A stretch of 64,000 nucleotides of DNA from Symsagittifera roscoffensis (Eukaryota; Xenacoelomorpha; Acoela; Convolutidae): NCBI RefSeq assembly GCF_963678635.1, contig NC_087065.1:37723888-37787887 (forward strand), written 5' to 3'. This document shows, piece after piece, positions 1-13,200 of the stretch. Within the stretch, counting starts at the first letter, position 1. Each line of letters starts with the position of its first letter. Made by a program: the position numbers and the translations under genes. The notes under the pieces were generated by a model. The model had not been told where the DNA came from and did not search any database. It worked only from the letters and a program-made list of their open reading frames with translations.

Positions 1-1300
1 AACAAAGTTTTTTTTTGGTTTTTTGGTCATTTTACGATATTCAATTTCGAACTTTGGCGGGGAAATAGCCTTTGGTCAGCTAGAAAACATTACAGTTATG
101 ATTTGTAAAAATGAATGAATACTAAGGAGAGCTTTCCAGTGAGTTTTTTCATCATAAAACAATTTTTTAATGGCTGAGTAAATCGAGATTGAGCTGATTT
201 TTTTTGTACAAGTTTAGGGCTTTTGTGACTCAATTTTGATTATCTCATCATCTGTTAGGTTTATAAAGCTACAAATGTGTAAGCAAACTCTTCATAAAGT
301 ATGTAAAACAACCTAAAGAAGAAAAAAATGTTTACAAAAATCTTCGAGTCATTTCCCGATCTTCAAATTTGGAGTGAGTCTTGATACTCTCGAACATGTC
401 GTTCAATGAGATTAAACTTCAGTGTCGGATTTAAATCTGATCATCAAACCTATGAAAAATGATCCCTATATGTGTATAATGCGCTTTAAAAATCATCAGA
501 CGAAATTTTAGTTCGAAACTAAAAGTGGCTAAAGCATGTATGATGAAGTTTGACAAGTATAATTAAAATTTTCAAAAAAATCGAATTTTGTCAAAAAGAT
601 AGCCTTTGGTTAGCAATAAAACATTATAACTATGTATTTTCTTTGTTTTCTACATTTAATCAATAAGAAAAGCTTTCCGACGAATCCTGGTTCATCATAA
701 TGCATCTTTTAAAGAATGATTAAGTCGAGGTTGAGCCGATTTGTTTTTCGAGGCTATGGCTATTTTGACCCATATTTAATTTTTTCATTGTCCATTGGAC
801 TTATGAAGCTGGAATTGTTAATGTGAACATCTCCTCAACTGTATTAATTAACCTCAATGAGTAAAAAAAAACTTTGAGAAAATATTTGGCTCATTTCACG
901 ATCTTCAATTTTGGAGTGATTATGATTATTCTCTAATTTATCGTTCAATGAGATGAATCTTCACTGACTGCATTTTTTTTAATTATAAAACCGCAATCAA
1001 CAAACATTATATGTTTGATAATTTTTTGTAGAGTTGTCAGATAGTTTTTTGGCCGGAGAACCGTTTGTGGCTGAGTCAAGATGGATGAAGTTTAATAAAA
1101 AAATTTTTTTTACTTCAAATCAAGTTTTGGCTAGAAATTTGCTTTTGGTATGCTGGAGAAATGCTTCTTTCTAAATTTTTCTGATAGTCACGTCTTTGTA
1201 ATTAGAAAGGGCTTTTGAACTACTTTTTTTTTGCTATAATGAGATTGTTACAACTAGAGAAATCCAAAACTGAGCCCGAATTGTTTTTTTTTGTAATGGT

Positions 1301-1484
1301 GAAACTAGAGATGAAATTTCACTGACAGTATTTTTCTAGTTATGAAACCACAATAAGTTTGATGATTGAAACTAGAGATGAAACTAGAGATGAAACTAGA
1401 GATGAAATTTTTTTTGAAACTAGAGATGAAATTTCACTGACAGTATTTTTCTAGTTATGAAACCACAATAAGTTTGATGATTGT
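1301..1484 (+). repeat. GAAACTAGAGAT minisatellite at unit boundary
   Basis: The 12-base word GAAACTAGAGAT occurs at 1,301, then three times in tandem at 1,368-1,403, and again at 1,416. A flanking block of about 67 bases is also duplicated (1,301-1,368 and 1,416-1,484). In copies 2 and 3 only one word is present at the equivalent junction. Confidence 0.9.
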
Positions 1485-2520
1485 TCGTAGAGTTCTCAGA
1501 TAGTTTTTTGGCAGGAGAACCGTTTGTGTTTGAGTCAAAATAGATGAAGTTTTAAAAAATTTATTTTTTCCTTCAAACGAAACTTTGGCTAGAAATTTGC
1601 TTTTGATATGCAGGAGAAATGCTTGTTTCTAAGTTTTTCTGATAGTCACGGTTTTGTGATTAAAAAGAGCATTCCAACAAATTTTTTTTGCTATAATGCG
1701 ATTGTTACAACTTGAGAAATCCAAAACTGAGCTGGAGCAATGTTTTCGTTATAATGGCTTTACTGCATTAAGGTTGTTTTTCTCATCAGCCATTGGAAAT
1801 AAATTATTGAAATTGTGAATGTACACTCTCCATAGTGTCTAAGAAATTGACGAACTTGAAGTATTCCATTAAAAAATAATGGGTCTTTTTACCAGATTTA
1901 TATTTCTAAAGAGCACTGATGGTTTCGAATATGTCAATCAACGAGATGAAACTTCACTGACAGGATCAATCTGGATATTAAACCACTTGATATAAACAGA
2001 GTTTGTGCCTGGAAAATTGTTCGTGTTGTTGTCGTGTTCGTTGGTAACAAATTTTGGGTTGTTTCTTGGTGTTCTTTTTACTTACTAAAAGTTTTCAGAC
2101 GAGTTTCAGCCAATTTCAGAAAAAAATGTTGTTGAGAAAATCAGGCATTTTTCTGCAACCCATTTTTAGGATTTGGCGTCAAATACTGACTTTCTTGTTT
2201 GTCACTATAGTTTTCAGGCAATTCCCATCTTGAAAAAGGTTTAAATCTTAACATTATGATTTATTTCAGTTTATTATCAGTTTTTTGGTTATGTTGTTGT
2301 TTTTGGGGCAAGGGGTCTTTTTTTGGGGTTGGACAATTTTTGGGCTGTTTTCCTCTTGTTTACTAACTTTTAGTCAATTTCCTTGTTGAAAACTCTCTAA
2401 GTTCTAAATTTTATTGTATAATCAATGAAGTAGGAATCTCTTTGTTAGTTTTTGGTGTTTTTGGATTTTTAGTAAGGCTCTTCAGAGGAATTTCAGCTAT
2501 TTTCCAAAAAGTAGACCCTT

Positions 2521-2673
2521 GTCACTTTTTGGTGTTAACCCCGAATCCAAAAAATGACATCGATCTTGTCACTTTTTGTTCTCACATAAAATTGACTAAA
2601 AAGTGACATTACACCATGTCATTTTTGGCGTCACTTTTTGGCAACATAAATTTCTCAGCTCATGTCACTTTCT
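2521..2673. repeat. Cluster of GTCACTTTTTGG motif in both orientations
   Basis: GTCACTTTTTGG or close variants start at 2,521, 2,568, 2,618, 2,630 and 2,663, with an inverted copy near 2,597-2,609. The cluster is repeated in copies 2 (about 11,130-11,290) and 3 (about 19,755-19,915). Single copies sit in the arms near 5,728, 5,905 and 8,290. Confidence 0.75.
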
Positions 2674-2797
2674 GCAGACACCGTAGCCAAAACTTTTGGG
2701 CTAGGACCCTAATCGCGATACAAATTATAGTTAACTTCTTGCACTGATTGGTGAAAACAATTTACAAAATATCTCTTTTTTGTAAACCTTCATGTTG

Positions 2798-2870
2798 AGG
2801 TGTGTGTGTATGTGTTTATGTGGTTGCGTTTGTGCATGTGTGTGTATGTGTCAGTGTTGGCTCGTTAGAT
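2798..2870 (+). repeat. TG/TATG-rich microsatellite
   Basis: Degenerate GTGTGT/TATG repeat inside the array spacer, repeated in copies 2 and 3. A related stretch lies at 6,905-6,975. It creates spurious open frames. Confidence 0.8.
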
Positions 2871-3849
2871 ATTTTCCCTTTTTCATAAACTCGTTCCCCG
2901 GGTTTTGATTGGATAAATTTTTCAATCAAGAATCTAGACTGTATTTTTTCTAAGTATTTATAGCTAAATCCCTTCAAAATGCTGAATCTTTGTGATGGAG
3001 TTTCAAATCAATTTTTGAAATCAATGAACGTGACATATTTTTACAACTAGGGTCTTTTTACCAGATTTAATTTTCTAAAGAACACTGATAGTTTCGAATA
3101 CGTCGATCAAAGAAATGAAACATCACTGACGGCATCAATCTGGATATTAAACCACTTAATATGAACAGAGTTTGTACCTGATTCAATTTGAAGCCCTTTT
3201 AGACAAATTTTATGCTTGAAAAACGTTCGTGGCTCAATCAAGTAATGTAAAGTTCGAAAAAAGACTCAAACTTTTGAAAAATCTATTTTTTAAATTAATT
3301 TTTACGCTTCTCAAATTCAACCCTGCTAAAAAAATTTTGGATATATTTACATTGCTACTAAGTGAAATTATCTTAGGTATAAATCTCATTGTTCGTTTGA
3401 GGTGCTATGGTTACTTTGGGGTTGTTTTTGTTTTAATGGTGTTGACATTTTGTGGGAATTTTTGATTCAATTTTAGGTTTGAGGGATTGAAAATCAGTCT
3501 TTTGTTCTTCACTAAAAATTTTAGTCGGTTCACCTCTTGAAAGATGGTTAAACAGTAAAATTACGTTCTATTTAATTCAGTTTCATTATGAGTTTTGTGT
3601 TTTTTGAATGATTATGGGGCTGGGGATCTCTTTTTTTTTGTGGTTAGTCTCATTTTCCTTTTATTGTTTAGTTTTTAGTCAATTTTTTTGTTGATAATTC
3701 TATAAACTTTAGTTTTGTGTTTATTCAAAGTTGTAACAAATTTTTTGTTGTTCTTTGGTGTTTTTTGGACTAACTAAGAGATAATGCTAAACGATTATGG
3801 ACTAACGATAATGATAATAGACTAACTAAGGGATAAAGGATTTTGGGAA

Positions 3850-6800
3850 AACCGTGACTATCAGAAAAACTTAGAAGCAAGCATTTATCCAGCATACCAA
3901 AAGCAAATTTCTAGCCAAAACTTGATTTGAAGTAAAAAAAAAGTGTATTTAAACTTCATCCATCTTGACTCAGCCACAAAAGGATCTCCGGCCAAAAAAC
4001 TATCTGACAACTCTACAAAAATTTATCAAACATAAATTGTTTGTTGATTGTGGTTTTATCACTAAAAAAATGCAGTCAGTAAAGATTCATCTCATTGAAT
4101 GATAAGTTAGAGAATCATAATAATCACTCCACAATTGAAGATCGTGAAATGAGCCAAATATTTTCTCAAAGTTTTTTTTTACTCATTGAGGTTGACTAAT
4201 ACAGTCGAGGAGATGTTCACATACACAATTGGAGCTTCAAAAGTCCAATGGACAATGAAAAAATTTAATATGAGTCAAAATGGCCATAGCATCGAAAAAC
4301 AAATTGGCTCAACCTCGACTTAATCATTCTTTAAAATATGCATCATGATGAACCAGGATTCGTCGGAAAGCTTTTTTTTATTGATTAAAAGTAGAAAATA
4401 AAGCAAATACATCTGATGATTTTTAAAGCGCTTTAGACACATATAGGGATCGTTTTTCATAGGTTTGATGATCAGATTTAAATCCGACAGTGAAGTTTAA
4501 CCTCATTGAACGACATGTTTGAGAATATCAAGACTCACTCCAATTTTGAAGATCGGGAAATGACTCGAAGATTTTTGTAAACATTTTTTTCTTCTTTAGG
4601 TTGTTTTACATAGTCTATGAAGAGTTTGCTTACACATATGTAGCTTTATAAACCTAACAGATGATGAGATAATCAAAATTGAGTCAAAAAAGCCCTAAAC
4701 TTGTACAAAAATTTCAGCTCAATCTCGATTTACTCAACCATTAAAAAATTGTATTATGATGAAAAAAAGTCACTGGAAAGCTCTCCTTAGTATTCAAACG
4801 TACAATTTATTTTAAAAAATCATAACTGTACTGTTTTATAGCTGGCCAAAGGCTATTTTGTCACCAAATTTCGAAATTGAAGATCGTAAAATGACCCAAA
4901 AAAAATTTTGTTTTCAATTTTTTGTTTATTAATGTAAACTATACAATTTATGGAGAGTTCGCATGCATACTTTCATCATTTTATGTCAAATGCGTGACAA
5001 AAAAATCAAAAGTGAGCCGGAGCGGACCCAGCCCCAAGAATTTCACATTGGCTCAAATTAAATTTTTCAAGTTCTAGAAATCGCATTATAGCGAAAAAGC
5101 GCTTTTTGGAAAGCTCGTACCACTGAAAAACGTGAGTTGTGTATGATTTGCAAAAAGTCAGCGTTGAAAACGTTATTGGGCTAAACTATAAACCTAAGTT
5201 TCGTTTTACCTGCCAAAAAGTGAAATCTCCAGGGCTAATTTTTAAAAATGTGGAAATAGCCCCAAACAATTTTTGAATCGAAAAAACAACATAAGCATTG
5301 TGATCCTCACTCAAAATAAGGCCTAGAAGTTAACTTTATTTAGTAATTTAAATGTCAACTCTTCTGAAGCTAAATTACTTCCAGCATAATCGGGTTGTCA
5401 GACTATCTACAATTTATTGCAGATTTTTCATTTAGGCTTGGAAAAGAGCCCCAAAATTTTTTTAATGTCCAGTCGGTTAATTTAGCTCAAAAAATCACCA
5501 GAGTTTTTAAGTTTTGAAAAATTGAATCTTTTTTCGATGAGAAACAGACTTTAAAATTTTTCGAGCCTAGTCCTAAAATTACGATAGAACTAACAAGCCC
5601 TAAAATTTTGAATACTTGTCTTAAATCAACAATTGATACATTTTCGGAAACCAAATGAGCATGGCTTTCCAACAACGCCTAAATAATTTTTTTGAACCTT
5701 ACTTCGTTAACCCTAAATCAATCAAAAAGTGACATTTGTCTAGCCCCAAATTTTTTTGACCGTTTTTTCCGTTTTTTTGTTTCCAATAGGGTAACTCAAA
5801 ATTGCGTAAAATTGCCAAAAAAACTGAAGTCGTAAGTCACTCAGACACCGGGAATCTTGAGCCGATACCTCAAAAGGTGTTTGGCACGGCTAGGCTTACA
5901 AAAAGTGACATGGCTAGGCTTACTTTCATGAGAATTAAGTCATATCAAAATTAGAAAGAAACTAAGATTCAACTACAATTTTAATTTGGCTTACTAAAAA
6001 TTTGGAAATTAAAACTTTCAAAGACTAATTAATTTTAATTTGGCATGAGTACGTTTTGGAATTAAAATGTCTAGAACTTTTGTTTCACTCGTTATGAGGT
6101 GTTTCCCTCTCCCTAACAAAAATGGTCTGAAGTTGAAGTGGAGGAAATTTCAGAAATTGATTATTTATAGAGGATTGGTTGGTTGTCATTTTGTTCTATA
6201 ATGACATGGGTCGTGGATTCTATCTCACGGATCAGTTTCAGATGTAGTACCTTTTTTTCCGACACGCGTGCTTCTTCTTAGTTCATTACTGATCTTCGTT
6301 ATACTCCAATTTTCTTGTCCAGAATAGAACTATGAGAATGCTGGCAAAACGCGATCAATTTTAAATCAATTTTGTATTTTTAGTTGTTCAGTTGATCTGA
6401 ATTGTTAAATAGTAAGGTTTGCAATAATAGTTCAGTGATCTATTGGTAATAAGTACTCCTCGATCATAAAGAAATCAAAAAACATTTCGTATACTGAATA
6501 GGTTCTGCCGACGAATAAGACAATTCTACTGTGGGTTTAGGGTTTTGAATAGAAGATTTTTTACTAGTTGTTACCTAATGATTTGCTGATGTTGGATTAA
6601 ACGGGTTTGCAGAAATGTAAGTCAATTCACAATGTTAAAGTGATAATTTGAGTTAGTTTGTCCAGAGTTGTTTGTGGTGTCAGAGTGTTTAACGACACAT
6701 CTGGGTCATCATACACAATGAAAGGGAAATAATTTAAAATGCCAAGTTTATTAAGTCTTTGGAGAATCTTTACAAAACTTGACAGTTGGAAAGATTTTTT

Positions 6801-9800
6801 ACACTGGTCGTTTTAATTCAAGTTAAAAACGTTTCAAAGTTAGCCTCAAAATCAGCTTTTTAGCTCTCTACTACCTTCCCTAAAACTCTTTCTCTCCCTC
6901 TCACTCTGTATGTAAATGTGAGCATGTGTGTTATATGTATGTATGTATGTGTGTTTGTGCGTGTTTGTCTGTGTTTTTCTTTTTTTCCTATTTTTAAAAA
7001 ACAATTTTTGCTTGAAATAAAAACTTTACGAGGCCAAACTGTGCACTGGATAGGAGCTCAATTTTGTGTCTGTATGTTCCTGGATTGCAGAGACAAGTCC
7101 TAAAATATGTTCCAAAAATTCAGTGCATTCCGCATACATATACCTGTAACGTAAATTTTGTCGGCACATTTGTTTTGTTGCGGATTCCGCAACAAGCAAA
7201 TATAGCTAGTTTCTAGATTCCGCAACTGTAAGTAGATTCCGCAAAATGTAAGTGGAATCCGCAAATGTAAGCGGATTATGCAAGTGGATTTTTCAGTTGC
7301 GGAATCCAGAACAACTAGCTACAAATGTGCAGACAAAATTTACGTTACAGTTATATGTATGCGGAATCCACTGAAACTTTGGAACATATTTTAGGACTTG
7401 TCTCTGCAATCCAGGAACATACAGACACAAAATTGTGCTCCTATCCAGTGCACAGTTTGCCCTCGTAAGGTTTTTATTTCAAGCAAAATTGTTATTATTT
7501 TCTTTGAAATTAGGAAAAAAAGAAAAACACAGACAAACACGCACAAATTGTTTTTTGATTTCTTTATGATCGAAGAGTACTGATTGCCAATAGATCACTG
7601 AACTATTATTGCAAACCGTACTATTTAACTATTCATATCAACTGAACAACTAAAAATACAAAACTGATTTAAAATTGTTCGCGTTTTGCCAGCATTCTCA
7701 TAGTTCTATTCTGGACAAGAAAGTTGGAGCATAACGAAGATCAGTAATGAACTAAGAAGATGCACGCGTGTCGAACAAAAAGTGTATTACATCTGAAACT
7801 GCTCTGTGAGATATAATCCACGACCCATGTCAATATAGAACAAAATGACAACCAACCCATCCTCTATAAATAATCAATTTCTGAAATTTCCTCCACTTCA
7901 ACTTCAGACCATTTTTGTTAGGGAGAGGGAAACACCTCATAACGAGTGAAACAAAAGTTCTAGACATTTTAATTCCAAAACGTACTCATGCCAAATTAAA
8001 ATTAATTAGTCTTTGAAAGTTTTAATTTCCAAATTTTTAGTAAACCAATTTAAAACTCTATTTGAAACTGAGTTTCTTTTGAATTTTGATATGACTTAAA
8101 AATCATAAAATTAAGCCTAGCCATGTAACTTTTTGTAAGCCTAGCCGTGCCAAACACCTTTTTGAGGTATCAGCTCAAAAGGGTTCTCGGTGTCTGAGGG
8201 ACTTACGAATTCAATTTTTTGGCGATTACACGCAATTTTGAGTTACCTTTTTGAAAAAAAACGGTCTAGCAAAATTTGCGGCTAGGCAAATGTCACTTTT
8301 TGGTCGATTTAGGGTTAACAAAAGAAGGGTCAAAAAATTGTATTTAGGCGTTTTTGGAAAGCCCTGCTCATTTAGTTTCCGAATATGTATCAAATGTTGA
8401 GTTAAGATAAGTTTTCAAAATTTTAGGGCTTATTAAGTCTATCGTAATTTTGGGGCTAGGCTCGAAAAGTTTTAAAGTCTGTTCCTCATCAAAAAAGATC
8501 CAATTTTTCAAAACACAATAGTTTTGGTGGTTTCTTGAGCTAAATTAACCGACTAGACTATTTAAAAAACTTTGTTGCTCACTTTCAAAACCTAAATGAA
8601 AAATCTGCAATAAAGTGTAGTTAGTCTGACAACACGATTTTGATAGAAGTGAGTCAGCTTCAGAAGAATTGACTTTAGGTAACTAAATAAAATTAACCTC
8701 TAGGCATGGTCATGTTGTTTTTTCGATTCAAATTTTTGTGGCGCTATTTTCAACATTTTTAAATATTAGCCCTAGAGATGTCACTTTTGGCAGGGAAAGT
8801 GAAACTTAGGTTTAGAATTTAGCCCAAGATTGATTTCAACGCTGGATTTTTTGAAAATCATACACAACTGTCATCTTTTTGTTGGTACGTGCTTTCCAAC
8901 AAGCGCTTTTTGCTATAATGCAATTTCTAGAACTTGAGAAAATTAAACTTGAGCCAAGGTGAAATTCTTGGGGCTTGGGCCACTTCGGCTCACTGGTGAT
9001 TTTCTCACCACGCATTTGACATAATATGATGAAAGTATAGTAAACATTAATAAACAAAGAAATTGAAAAAAAACCATCTTTTTTTGGGTCATTTTACGAT
9101 CTTCATTTTCGAACTTTGGCGGGGAAATAGCCTTTGGTCAGCTATAAAACATTACAATTATAATTTTCTTAAATAAATTCTACGTTTGAACACTGAGGAG
9201 AGTTTTCAAGTTACTTTTTTCATCAAAATGAAATTTTCTAAGGTTGAGTAAATCGAGATTTAGCTTATTTTTTTTTGTTCAAGGTTAGGGCTTTTTTGAC
9301 TCAATTTTAATTTTTCATTATCTGTTAGGTTTATAAAGCTAAAAATGTGTAAGAAAACTCTTCATAGAGTGTATAACACAACTTGATTGAGTAAAAATTG
9401 TTTAGAAAAATCTCATTTCACGTCATTTCAGTTCATTCCGAAAGAGTCATTTCACGATCTTCAAATTCGGAATGAACACTGATACTCTCGAACATGTCGT
9501 TCAATGAGATTAAACTTCACTGACGGATTTAATCTGATCATCAAACCAATGAAAAACGATCCATATATGAGTCTAATGCGTTTTAAAGAGTCTCAGATGA
9601 AATTTTAGCTTGAAACTATAAGTGATTAAAGCAAGTATGATGAAGATTGACAAGAAAAATAAAAAAGTTCAAAAAAATAGAATTTAGACAAAAAATAGCC
9701 TTTGGTTAGCCATAAAACATTTTACTTATTTGTTTTATTTTCCACGTTTAATCAAAAAATAGCTTTCCAACGAATCCTGGTTCATTGTAAATCAACTTTT

Positions 9801-10268
9801 AAGAAAAGAGTAAATCGAGGTTGAGCAGATTTTTTTACCGAGGCTAGGGCTTCTTTTGACTCAATCTTGATTTGTCATCATTGCTTGGACTTATGAAGCT
9901 CAAATTGTGTATGTGAACTTCTCATAAACTGTATAAAACAACCTCAATGAGTAAAAAAATTGAAAAAGTATTTGGCTCATTTCACGATCTTCAGTTTTAG
10001 AGTTAACATAATTATTCTCGAACATATCTGAAACTAGAGATGAAATTTCACTGACAGTATTTTTCTAGTTATGAAACCACAATAAGTTTGATGATTGTTC
10101 GTAGAGTTCTCAGATAGTTTTTTGGCAGGAGAACCGTTTGTGTTTGAGTCAAAATAGATGAAGTTTTAAAAAATTTATTTTTTCCTTCAAACGAAACTTT
10201 GGCTAGAAATTTGCTTTTGATATGCAGGAGAAATGCTTGTTTCTAAGTTTTTCTGATAGTCACGGTTT
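3850..10268. repeat. Giant imperfect palindrome 1
   Basis: The left arm read backwards matches the right arm. The words at 3,852-3,920 (CCGTGACTATCAG and following) return as complement at 10,205-10,268, those at 5,730-5,760 near 8,290, and the 17-base word at 7,146-7,162 as complement at 7,332-7,348. The axis is near 7,247. Arms agree well but clearly less than the direct copies do (roughly 85-90% by eye). The right arm lacks several hundred bases near 10,029 relative to the left. A transcript through both arms would fold into a kilobase-scale hairpin. Confidence 0.88.
7178..7283. repeat. GGATTCCGCAA repeat cluster at palindrome axis
   Basis: The axis carries TTGCGGATTCCGCAA (7,178-7,192, seven-base arms around one T). 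Three tandem units of 19 bases related to ATGTAAGTGGAATCCGCAA follow at 7,226-7,244, 7,246-7,264 and 7,265-7,283. The same cluster recurs at +8,624 in copy 2. Confidence 0.85.
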
Positions 10269-13200
10269 TGTGATTAAAAAGAGCATTCCAACAAATTTTT
10301 TTTGCTATAATGCGATTGTTACAACTTGAGAAATCCAAAACTGAGCTGGAGCAATGTTTTCGTTATAATGGCTTTACTGCATTAAGGTTGTTTTTCTCAT
10401 CAGCCATTGGAAATAAATTATTGAAATTGTGAATGTACACTCTCCATAGTGTCTAAGAAATTGACGAACTTGAAGTATTCCATTAAAAAATAATGGGTCT
10501 TTTTACCAGATTTATATTTCTAAAGAGCACTGATGGTTTCGAATATGTCAATCAACGAGATGAAACTTCACTGACAGGATCAATCTGGATATTAAACCAC
10601 TTGATATAAACAGAGTTTGTGCCTGGAAAATTGTTCGTGTTGTTGTCGTGTTCGTTGGTAACAAATTTTGGGTTGTTTCTTGGTGTTCTTTTTACTTACT
10701 AAAAGTTTTCAGACGAGTTTCAGCCAATTTCAGAAAAAAATGTTGTTGAGAAAATCAGGCATTTTTCTGCAACCCATTTTTAGGATTTGGCGTCAAATAC
10801 TGACTTTCTTGTTTGTCACTATAGTTTTCAGGCAATTCCCATCTTGAAAAAGGTTTAAATCTTAACATTATGATTTATTTCAGTTTATTATCAGTTTTTT
10901 GGTTATGTTGTTGTTTTTGGGGCAAGGGGTCTTTTTTTGGGGTTGGACAATTTTTGGGCTGTTTTCCTCTTGTTTACTAACTTTTAGTCAATTTCCTTGT
11001 TGAAAACTCTCTAAGTTCTAAATTTTATTGTATAATCAATGAAGTAGGAATCTCTTTGTTAGTTTTTGGTGTTTTTGGATTTTTAGTAAGGCTCTTCAGA
11101 GGAATTTCAGCTATTTTCCAAAAAGTAGACCCTTGTCACTTTTTGGTGTTAACCCCGAATTCCAAAAAATGACATCGATCTTGTCACTTTTTGTTCTCAC
11201 ATAAAATTGACTAAAAAGTGACATTACACCATGTCATTTTTGGCGTCACTTTTTGGCAACATAAATTTCTCAGCTCATGTCACTTTCTGCAGACACCGTA
11301 GCCAAAACTTTTGGGCTAGGACCCTAATCGCGATACAAATTATAGTTAACTTCTTGCACTGATTGGTGAAAACAATTTACAAAATATCTCTTTTTTGTAA
11401 ACCTTCATGTTGAGGTGTGTGTGTATGTGTTTATGTGGTTGCGTTTGTGCATGTGTGTGTATGTGTCAGTGTTGGCTCGTTAGATATTTTCCCTTTTTCA
11501 TAAACTCGTTCCCCGGGTTTTGATTGGATAAATTTTTCAATCAATAATCTAGACTGTATTTTTTCTAAGTATTTATAGCTAAATCCCTTCAAAATGCTGA
11601 ATCTTTGTGATGGAGTTTCAAATCAATTTTTGAAATCAATGAACGTGACATATTTTTACAACTAGGGTCTTTTTACCAGATTTAATTTTCTAAAGAACAC
11701 TGATAGTTTCGAATACGTCGATCAAAGAAATGAAACATCACTGACGGCATCAATCTGGATATTAAACCACTTAATATGAACAGAGTTTGTACCTGATTCA
11801 ATTTGAAGCCCTTTTAGACAAATTTTATGCTTGAAAAACGTTCGTGGCTCAATCAAGTAATGTAAAGTTCGAAAAAAGACTCAAACTTTTGAAAAATCTA
11901 TTTTTTAAATTAATTTTTACGCTTCTCAAATTCAACCCTGCTAAAAAAATTTTGGATATATTTACATTGCTACTAAGTGAAATTATCTTAGGTATAAATC
12001 TCATTGTTCGTTTGAGGTGCTATGGTTACTTTGGGGTTGTTTTTGTTTTAATGGTGTTGACATTTTGTGGGAATTTTTGATTCAATTTTAGGTTTGAGGG
12101 ATTGAAAATCAGTCTTTTGTTCTTCACTAAAAATTTTAGTCGGTTCACCTCTTGAAAGATGGTTAAACAGTAAAATTACGTTCTATTTAATTCAGTTTCA
12201 TTATGAGTTTTGTGTTTTTTGAATGATTATGGGGCTGGGGATCTCTTTTTTTTTGTGGTTAGTCTCATTTTCCTTTTATTGTTTAGTTTTTAGTCAATTT
12301 TTTTGTTGATAATTCTATAAACTTTAGTTTTGTGTTTATTCAAAGAAGTAACAAATTTTTTGTTGTTCTTTGGTGTTTTTTGGACTAACTAAGAGATAAT
12401 GCTAAACGATTATGGACTAACGATAATGATAATAGACTAACTAAGGGATAAAGGATTTTGGGAAAACCGTGACTATCAGAAAAACTTAGAAGCAAGCATT
12501 TATCGAGCATACCAAAAGCAAATTTCTAGCCAAAACTTGATTTGAAGTAAAAAAAAAAGTGTATTTAAACTTCATCCATCTTGACTCAGCCACAAAAGGA
12601 TCTCCGACCAAAAAACTATCTGACAACTCTACAAAAATTTATCAAACATAAATTGTTTGTTGATTGTGGTTTTATCACTAAAAAAATGCAGTCAGTAAAG
12701 ATTCATCTCATTGAATGATAAGTTAGAGAATCATAATAATCACTCCACAATTGAAGATCGTGAAATGAGCCAAATATTTTCTCAAAGTTTTTTTTTACTC
12801 ATTGAGGTTGACTAATACAGTCGAGGAGATGTTCACATACACAATTGGAGCTTCAAAAGTCCAATGGACAAGGAAAAAATTTAATATGAGTCAAAATGGC
12901 CATAGCATCGAAAAACAAATTGGCTCAACCTCGACTTAATCATTCTTTAAAATATGCATCATGATGAACCAGGATTCGTCGGAAAGCTTTTTTTTATTGA
13001 TTAAAAGTAGAAAATAAAGCAAATACATCTGATGATTTTTAAAGCGCTTTAGACACATGTAGGGATCGTTTTTCATAGGTTTGATGATCAGATTTAAATC
13101 CGACAGTGAAGTTTAACCTCATTGAACGACATGTTTGAGAATATCAAGACTCACTCCAATTTTGAAGATCGGGAAATGACTCGAAGATTTTTGTAAACAT

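Larger units (their letters stand above)
1416..10029. repeat. Array unit, copy 1 (~8,614 bp)
   Basis: This is the first full unit. It holds a non-inverted spacer (about 1,700-3,850) followed by a large inverted repeat (about 3,850-10,268 when followed across the unit boundary). The spacer carries a TG-rich stretch (2,798-2,870) and a cluster of a 12-base motif (2,521-2,673). Phase was set where the GAAACTAGAGAT motif begins, so the boundary is a convention and not a proven insertion point. Confidence 0.9.

Noticed and set aside
3229-3465. 78-codon frame repeated identically at 11,844
   Set aside because: It lies in the satellite unit, its conservation reflects recent tandem duplication, and the copied units show no coding constraint or known domain.
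6918-7103. Cys/Val-rich 61-codon frame
   Set aside because: It is produced by the TG/TATG microsatellite near the palindrome axis.
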